Positions 31,858 to 36,310 of a stretch of 36,310 nucleotides of DNA are shown one piece after another. Numbering within the stretch: position 1 is the stretch's first letter; the number at the start of each line of letters is the position of its first letter. The position numbers and the translations under genes were made by a program. The notes under the pieces were generated by a model, which saw only the letters and a program-made list of their open reading frames with translations, did not search any database and had not been told where the DNA came from. This DNA is from DAOTUB01 sp034437455 (lineage in GTDB: Bacteria; Chloroflexota; Anaerolineae; B4-G1). The stretch covers positions 1-36,310 of the forward strand of contig DAOTUB010000152.1 in the NCBI GenBank assembly GCA_034437455.1, in the 5' to 3' direction.

Positions 31858-31886
31858 GGAGAGGGGCCTGAGTGAGGCCCCTCTCC
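31858..31886 (-). promoter_or_regulatory. Intercistronic hairpin between livK and livH
   Basis: GGAGAGGGGCC and GGCCCCTCTCC form a perfect 11-bp GC-rich stem with a 7-nt loop (31869-31875). There is no T-run after it on the minus strand, so it is more likely a 3'-end protector of the livK message or a partial terminator that lowers permease expression. Confidence 0.75.
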
Positions 31887-31955
31887 TCCCCAGATCACCC
31901 CCTCCGTGAACAGGGACGAGAGAACGTTGAGGGGAGACCACTTCTTGTTGTCTTC

Positions 31956-33125
31956 TTACGGACAGGCCTGGTCGTAGAAGCTGAACTTGCCGTTCGTGAT
32001 CTTGACAATGACCGCGCACTTGATGGGGTCGCCTTCTGGAGTGAAGGTCATCTTGCCCGTGATGCCGTCAAAGTCCTTGATCTTGCCCAGTTCGTCCTTC
32101 ACGGCCTCGCGATCCTTAGCCAGGTCGCCGCTCAGGCCTCCGGTGTTCTGGATGGCCTGTAAAACAATGCCCAGGGCGTCCCAGGTGAGAGCGGCCACGT
32201 CGCCAGGGGTCTCGCCATAGTCCGCCGCGTACCGGTCAATGAACTCCTTGGTGGCCCCGGTCGCGCCCTCGGCAGCGTAGTGGGTGCTAAAGAACAGCCC
32301 CTCGCAGGCGTCGCCGCACATTTCCAGCGTCTTGGGGTCGCCCCAGGAGTCTGAACCGAGGATAATCTGCGTCAGTCCCAGCTCCTGGGCCTGCTTGACG
32401 ATCAGCGGTACCTCGTTGTAATACTGGGGTGTGAACAGCACCTCGGCGTCGGTGCCCTTGATCTTGGTCAACTGGGCGCTAAAGTCGGTGTCGCCAGTGG
32501 TAAAGCTCTCAAAGGCCACCACCGAGCCAGCGCCGTGGATACCCTCCCAGGCGTCGCGGAAATTTTCCGCCAGCCCTTTGGGATAGTCGGATGCCACGTC
32601 GTAGAGCACAGCCGCCTTGGTGGCACCAAACTCGTCGGTCGCAAAGTTGGCCACCACCGGCCCCTGGAAGGGGTCGAGGAAGCAGGCGCGGAAAACCCAG
32701 GGCCGATCTAGCGTGGTGTTGGGGTTGGTGGACCAGGGGCTAACCATGGGGGTCTCGTTCTCATTCGCCACCTCGCCGGTGGGCACGGCCTGCTTGCTGG
32801 ACTGAGGACCGACGATGGCAAGCACCCTGTCCTGGGTGATCAGCTTGGTCGCCGCCGCCGTCGCCGATTCGGCCTTGGACTCGTTATCCTCGACAACGAT
32901 CTCGAGGGTGTACTTCTTCCCGCCGACCTCCAGGCCGCCAGCATCGTTGATATCCGCGGCTTTCATCTCGGCGGCGCGTTGAGATTGAGTGCCGACATAG
33001 GCAATATCGCCCGTCATCGGTACGTCAAGCCCGATCTTGATCGTCGAAGCCTCTCCACCGCAACCCGTGAGGGAGGGAACGGCCACAACCAGCGCCAAAA
33101 CTAAAAGCGTGACTCTCCTGAGCAT
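31956..33125 (-). CDS. livK: Amino-acid ABC transporter substrate-binding lipoprotein LivK-like
   Basis: 389 residues from the ATG at 33125 (AAGGAGGAG 6 bp upstream); an in-frame start at 33146 lies before that site. Lipoprotein signal: basic start LRRV, hydrophobic core, lipobox LTGC with C22. The mature part is a type I periplasmic-binding fold: IKIGLDVPMTGDIAYVGTQSQRAAEMKAADINDAGG, then VLAIVGPQSSKQAVPTGEVANE, STNPNTT and GDTDFSAQLTKIK. It captures the amino acid outside the membrane for LivHMGF. A C-C pair (C276/C280 region, EMCGDACEG) may form a disulfide. First gene of the operon with its own strong promoter. Confidence 0.93.
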   Translation of the reverse strand: MLRRVTLLVLALVVAVPSLTGCGGEASTIKIGLDVPMTGDIAYVGTQSQRAAEMKAADINDAGGLEVGGKKYTLEIVVEDNESKAESATAAATKLITQDRVLAIVGPQSSKQAVPTGEVANENETPMVSPWSTNPNTTLDRPWVFRACFLDPFQGPVVANFATDEFGATKAAVLYDVASDYPKGLAENFRDAWEGIHGAGSVVAFESFTTGDTDFSAQLTKIKGTDAEVLFTPQYYNEVPLIVKQAQELGLTQIILGSDSWGDPKTLEMCGDACEGLFFSTHYAAEGATGATKEFIDRYAADYGETPGDVAALTWDALGIVLQAIQNTGGLSGDLAKDREAVKDELGKIKDFDGITGKMTFTPEGDPIKCAVIVKITNGKFSFYDQACP

Positions 33126-33257
33126 AGGTATCTCCTCCTTAATCAACTAGATTAGACTTGGCTTTCACTGTCATCGAAAAGAGCATGCTCGCACAACTTT
33201 TTTCCCCGGCACACCTCCTTTAATAAAAGAACCATCAACTCCACGTGTTGATGTGCG

Positions 33258-33286
33258 ATTATAGCATCTATTCTGTTAGATTGCAA
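33258..33286 (-). promoter_or_regulatory. Promoter of the liv operon
   Basis: On the minus strand TTGCAA (33286-33281), exactly 17 bp, TATAAT (33263-33258). The predicted start is near 33251. The ~125-nt leader begins with a hairpin (CATCAAC/GTTGATG). Confidence 0.8.
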
Positions 33287-33352
33287 ATGTCCACGAGTCC
33301 ACTTTGAAGGTAAATTTTGATCGATTGAAACACACCTGCAACCTTTTCCTTG

Positions 33353-33381
33353 TTGACACGCATCGCCTGGGCGAGTATAAT
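33353..33381 (+). promoter_or_regulatory. Consensus promoter of the histone-deacetylase-family gene
   Basis: TTGACA (33353-33358), exactly 17 bp, TATAAT (33376-33381): a perfect sigma70 consensus, 42 bp before the ATG. Divergent from the liv promoter, about 65 bp apart. Confidence 0.85.
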
Positions 33382-33422
33382 CAGACTATACCCGATCAAA
33401 AAACAAGCGAGGTAAAGACGCT

Positions 33423-34451
33423 ATGGATACAGCTTACGTTTACCACCCCATCTACCTTGAGCACGATCAACCCACTCACCCCGAAAACGCCCGCCGCCTG
33501 AAACGCATCCTCAGCACATTGGAGGAGAAAGAGGTTCTGAGCCGGTTACAGCTTCTGGAGCCTCGCCCGGCCACCGGCGAGGAGTTGGAGCGCCTGCATA
33601 CGCCAGAGCTTGTCGAGCGCGTGAAGCACGTGGCCCAGAGAGGGGGTGGAAATCTCGATCCCGACACCTACGTCTCCCCCCGCTCCTTCGACGCGGCATT
33701 GATGGCCGCCGGCGGCCTCGTGCGCGCCACCGAGGCCGTGCTGGCGGGCGAGATCGCCAACGGGTTCGCCCTTGTACGCCCGCCCGGACACCACGCCACA
33801 GCCACGCGGGCGATGGGGTTTTGCCTCTTTAACAACGTCGCCGTGGCCGCGCGAGCAGCGTTGACAAACAAGAGCGTGGAGCGCGTCTTTATCGCCGACT
33901 TTGACGTGCATCACGGCAACGGCACTCAGGACGCTTTCGCCGACGACCCGGCGGTACTGTTTTTCTCTACCCATCAGTACCCCTACTATCCCGGCACCGG
34001 CGCCTGGGACGAGATGGGAACCGGCGAGGGCCAGGGGACGCTGCTCAACGTGCCGCTGCCTGTCCAGGTGGGGGATTCGGGCTACCTCCAGGTCTTTGCC
34101 GAACTGGCCTGGCCGCTGGCGGAACGCTTTCAGCCCGATCTGATCCTGGTCTCGGCTGGCTACGACGCTCACTGGAGCGATCCGCTGGCGTACATGAACC
34201 TCTCGTTGACCGGCTACGCCCAACTGGCGCAAGAACTGGTGCGCATGGCCGAGCAGTTATGCGAGGGACGGATCCTGTTCACCCTCGAGGGTGGCTATCA
34301 ACTGGACGTACTGGCGCACGGCGTACTGAATGCCTTTTACGCCATGCTGGGAGAGGACACGATCATCGATCCGTCCGGACCTTCCCCCCACCCCGAACGT
34401 CCCGTGGACGCTCTGGTCGCACGCCTGAAGAGCGCGCATGGACTGGATTGA
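33423..34451 (+). CDS. Histone deacetylase family hydrolase (class II-like/acetylpolyamine amidohydrolase superfamily)
   Basis: 342 residues. Arginase-deacetylase fold with RPPGHHA (119-125; H123, H124 catalytic), FCLFNN, DFDVHHGNGTQ (159-169) with zinc ligands D161 and H163, D248 in SAGYDAH as third ligand, and LEGGY near 295. All catalytic residues are intact. Bacterial members deacetylate acetylated lysine, polyamines or other N-acetyl amines; the true substrate is not visible. Start: ATG with GAGGTAA at about 7 bp. The divergent liv operon and nearby aminotransferase and dehydrogenase genes suggest, without proof, an N-acetylated amino compound. Confidence 0.92.
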   Translation: MDTAYVYHPIYLEHDQPTHPENARRLKRILSTLEEKEVLSRLQLLEPRPATGEELERLHTPELVERVKHVAQRGGGNLDPDTYVSPRSFDAALMAAGGLVRATEAVLAGEIANGFALVRPPGHHATATRAMGFCLFNNVAVAARAALTNKSVERVFIADFDVHHGNGTQDAFADDPAVLFFSTHQYPYYPGTGAWDEMGTGEGQGTLLNVPLPVQVGDSGYLQVFAELAWPLAERFQPDLILVSAGYDAHWSDPLAYMNLSLTGYAQLAQELVRMAEQLCEGRILFTLEGGYQLDVLAHGVLNAFYAMLGEDTIIDPSGPSPHPERPVDALVARLKSAHGLD

Positions 34452-34476
34452 CTTTTCGTGCAAGATGTTGCATAAT
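34448..34476 (+). promoter_or_regulatory. Promoter of the TPR protein gene, overlapping the upstream stop codon
   Basis: TTGACT (34448-34453), exactly 17 bp, CATAAT (34471-34476). The -35 contains the TGA stop of the deacetylase-family gene (34449-34451). The predicted start is about 35 bp before the TPR gene ATG. Confidence 0.75.
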
Positions 34477-34518
34477 TTAAGGGAAACGCGCAAGGCCGAG
34501 TGAGAGAAGGAGAGAGCA

Positions 34519-36310
34519 ATGAATGAGATCGCCCTTCACGAATACTGCCAGCAGATCGAAAACGTGATCGAACAGGGCCGCTACGAGGAGGCCATCGCCC
34601 ATGGGCGGCATATCCTGAAGCAGTATCCCAAACACGTGACGACCTACTGGCTGCTGGGCAAAGCGATGCTCGAATCCGGTCGGAACGAACAAGCCGCCGA
34701 CATGTTCCGCCGTGTGCTCAGCGCCGATCCCGAGGCCATGCTCGCCTGGATCGGATTGAGCGATATACACAACCAGCGCGGCGAACTCGAAGCGGCCATT
34801 TGGCACATGGAACGGGCCTTCGAACTGGCCACCGACAACGAGGCGATCGTAGAGGAATTGCGCCATCTCTACAGCCGCCTGCCCGGCACGACAGCGGAAC
34901 ATATCCAACTCACTCGCGGCGCGTTGGCCAAGCTGTACCTCAAGGGCGATCTGCTCTCGCGGGCGATTGACGAATTACGCGCTCTACTCGACGAACATCC
35001 CGATCGAGTAGACCTGAACGCTACGCTGGCCGAGGCGCTCTGGCGTGATGGACAGCGATTGGAAGCCTCAAAGGTCTGCCAGCAAGTTTTGGACGAACTC
35101 CCCTACTGCCTCAAACCAAACTTGATCCTGGGCGAGATCTGGACCAGCAGCGGCAGGGAAGAAGGAGAGATCTATCTACAGCGCGCCCAGGCCGTAGACC
35201 CAGAAAATCGGATGGCGCAGGAACTCTTTGGAGCCGCGTCGTCGCTGCCAGCCGAAGAGGCGCCCATCACTCCCCTGGATTATCGGGCGATCACCGAAGA
35301 GGAACGCCCAGACTGGCTGGCCGAAGCCACGTTGGTAGACACCGCCGGGGCATTGGAAACCCAGATCGAGATCCCTGAGTGGTTGCAAGAAGCGACTGTG
35401 AGCGAGGAAGGGACACCGGAGCCTCCCCAGCCCAGCTTTGTCGAGCCACCCGAAGAGGAACCGGCAGAAACCCCGCCTGCTCCAGCAGAAGCAGCCCCCG
35501 AATGGCTGGTGGAAACCGGCGAAGAGCCAGCAGAACCCATCGAAAAAGTCAAAGCCGTCGTCGAAGAGGAGGTCCCCGAATGGCTCAGCGATCTGGAAAC
35601 TGAACCGACCGTCGCCGAAGAAGAAGCATGGGATATTTCAGAGGAAGAGGAGATTCCCGAATGGTTGGCCGAGCTAGGCGCTGAAGAACCTACCCCGATC
35701 CCTGGCGAGGAAGAGATTCCCGAATGGTTGGGAGATATGGGCGTCGAGGCAGAAGAAGAGGAGGCCCCTCCTGCTGCACAGCCCGCAGAACAACCCGAGT
35801 GGCTGGCCGATCTCGGCGAGCCGCCCCTTGAGGAAATACCGGAATCCGAGGAAGAGCCGGCAGCCTCCATAGAGATCCCCGAATGGCTGCAAGATTCCAC
35901 ACCACCAGAAACGCCGCCCACAGTCGAACTCGCGCCAGAACCCCCGTCCGAAGCCATCCCACCGGTAGAAGAAACCCCGCTGACCTGGGAGGAGGACGAG
36001 GAGGCACTCTCCGGCGACAGGGCGCTGGCCTGGCTGGAACAATTGGCGGCGGCCCCAGAAGACGAATCATACACCGGGGCTGAGGCAGAGAAAGCGCCGC
36101 CACCGAAAGAGGCCGAGATTCCCGAATGGCTGCTAGACCGCGCTCCGCTCGAAGAAGCGGCGCCCGAAGCTACTCCGCCAGCCGAAGAAGCTCCACCGGC
36201 CTGGATGGAGGAAGAAGCAACTGAGGCGGCGCCTGAGGCGGCGGCAGAAGAAGCGCCGCCCGCATGGCTCGAAGAAGGAGCGATGCCCTCGGGCGACGAC
36301 GCCCTGGCCT
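34519..36310 (+). CDS. TPR protein with acidic P-E-W-L repeat region, partial at window end
   Basis: Open from the ATG at 34519 (GAAGGAGAG upstream) to the window edge: 597 residues seen, no stop, so the 3' end is missing. Residues 1-240 are helical TPR-type repeats (CQQIENVIEQGRYEEAIAHG; HVTTYWLLGKAMLESGRNEQA; SRAIDELRALLDEHPDRVDL). From about 243 the protein is Glu/Pro/Ala-rich and very acidic, with PEWL at 286, 327, 353, 380, 401, 426, 454 and 535. Variants are PDWL (264), PAWM (560) and PAWL (581). A second unit SGD(R/D)ALA recurs at 498 and 591. No signal peptide or membrane helix. Probably a scaffold; I recall similar proteins in Anaerolineae. Function unknown. Confidence 0.85.
   Translation, partial: MNEIALHEYCQQIENVIEQGRYEEAIAHGRHILKQYPKHVTTYWLLGKAMLESGRNEQAADMFRRVLSADPEAMLAWIGLSDIHNQRGELEAAIWHMERAFELATDNEAIVEELRHLYSRLPGTTAEHIQLTRGALAKLYLKGDLLSRAIDELRALLDEHPDRVDLNATLAEALWRDGQRLEASKVCQQVLDELPYCLKPNLILGEIWTSSGREEGEIYLQRAQAVDPENRMAQELFGAASSLPAEEAPITPLDYRAITEEERPDWLAEATLVDTAGALETQIEIPEWLQEATVSEEGTPEPPQPSFVEPPEEEPAETPPAPAEAAPEWLVETGEEPAEPIEKVKAVVEEEVPEWLSDLETEPTVAEEEAWDISEEEEIPEWLAELGAEEPTPIPGEEEIPEWLGDMGVEAEEEEAPPAAQPAEQPEWLADLGEPPLEEIPESEEEPAASIEIPEWLQDSTPPETPPTVELAPEPPSEAIPPVEETPLTWEEDEEALSGDRALAWLEQLAAAPEDESYTGAEAEKAPPPKEAEIPEWLLDRAPLEEAAPEATPPAEEAPPAWMEEEATEAAPEAAAEEAPPAWLEEGAMPSGDDALA

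Noticed and set aside
33206..33222. AAAGGAGG-type site in the liv leader as the ribosome site of a separate gene
   Set aside because: No ATG, GTG or TTG at workable spacing opens a credible frame.
35280..36074. Minus-strand Ser/Gly-rich open frame in the TPR gene
   Set aside because: It is the reverse reading of the Glu/Pro-rich repeat region; the plus-strand frame has a promoter, ribosome site and TPR domain.
1..36310. CRISPR arrays, rRNA, riboswitches, replication origin, phage genes
   Set aside because: No regularly spaced repeats, rRNA-like sequence, known riboswitch core, DnaA-box cluster or phage structural genes were seen.

Overview
The window looks like chromosomal DNA of a GC-rich bacterium, most likely a Chloroflexota (Anaerolineae-type) lineage. 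That placement rests on my recollection of the gene families (a TPR protein with repeated P-E-W-L motifs, a PrsW-type protease, a YacP-type NYN protein, several small toxin-antitoxin pairs) and on base composition. No rRNA or other taxonomic marker is present. Position 1 coincides with the outer end of an insertion sequence, as expected if an assembly broke at a repeated IS.

Layout. (1) 1-5576: a visibly lower-GC accessory block. An intact IS630-type element (1-1138) is followed by a GntR regulator / SDR dehydrogenase / alpha-oxoamine synthase operon (minus strand) with a textbook promoter and operator, then a second, unrelated rve-type IS (4170-5576). (2) 5577-6066: the decapitated 3' end of a trpB2-type tryptophan synthase beta gene, cut by the second IS. 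(3) 6130-10388 (minus): a zinc-dependent phospholipase C-like protein and a YacP-type NYN protein, then a class I/II aminotransferase translationally coupled to a ThDP enzyme of the acetolactate synthase type. (4) 10471-10566 (plus): a selenocysteine tRNA (selC, anticodon TCA) with its own promoter and terminator. (5) 10684-13552 (minus): a GalU-like nucleotidyltransferase and a small protein; then a MazF-type toxin with a non-canonical antitoxin, coupled to a PrsW-family intramembrane protease. (6) 13693-15396 (plus): the ribosome quality control factor RqcH. (7) 15435-16110 (minus): a TumE-like toxin with its partner. (8) 16189-20946 (minus): the cell-shape operon mreB-mreC-mreD-mrdA, divergent from scpA (21088-21843). 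(9) 21785-24038 (minus): a DUF433/DUF5615 toxin-antitoxin pair, a GT4 glycosyltransferase and a VanZ-like protein. (10) 24121-27878 (minus): class III aminotransferase, DapB-like amine dehydrogenase and alanine racemase. (11) 28318-33125 (minus): a complete branched-chain/polar amino-acid ABC importer (livK-H-M-G-F). (12) 33423-end (plus): a histone-deacetylase-family hydrolase and a long TPR protein that is still open at the window end.

How the parts may work together. Regions 10-12 read as an amino-acid uptake and turnover neighbourhood: importer, aminotransferase, amino-acid dehydrogenase, racemase and a deacetylase-type amidohydrolase. The substrate cannot be read from sequence. The mre operon with alanine racemase, VanZ and GT4 nearby gives the window an envelope flavour. 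Three toxin-antitoxin modules lie within about 12 kb.

The most unusual structure is a pair of 111-bp MITE-like elements in inverted orientation (26367-26477 and 28143-28253). Each has its own perfect 7-bp target duplication. Both carry two small hairpins whose 8-nt loops are perfectly complementary. One sits exactly on a stop codon and the other inside a terminator T-tract. Also notable are the selC gene, the repeat-rich TPR protein, the MazF-PrsW coupling and the IS-truncated trpB2.
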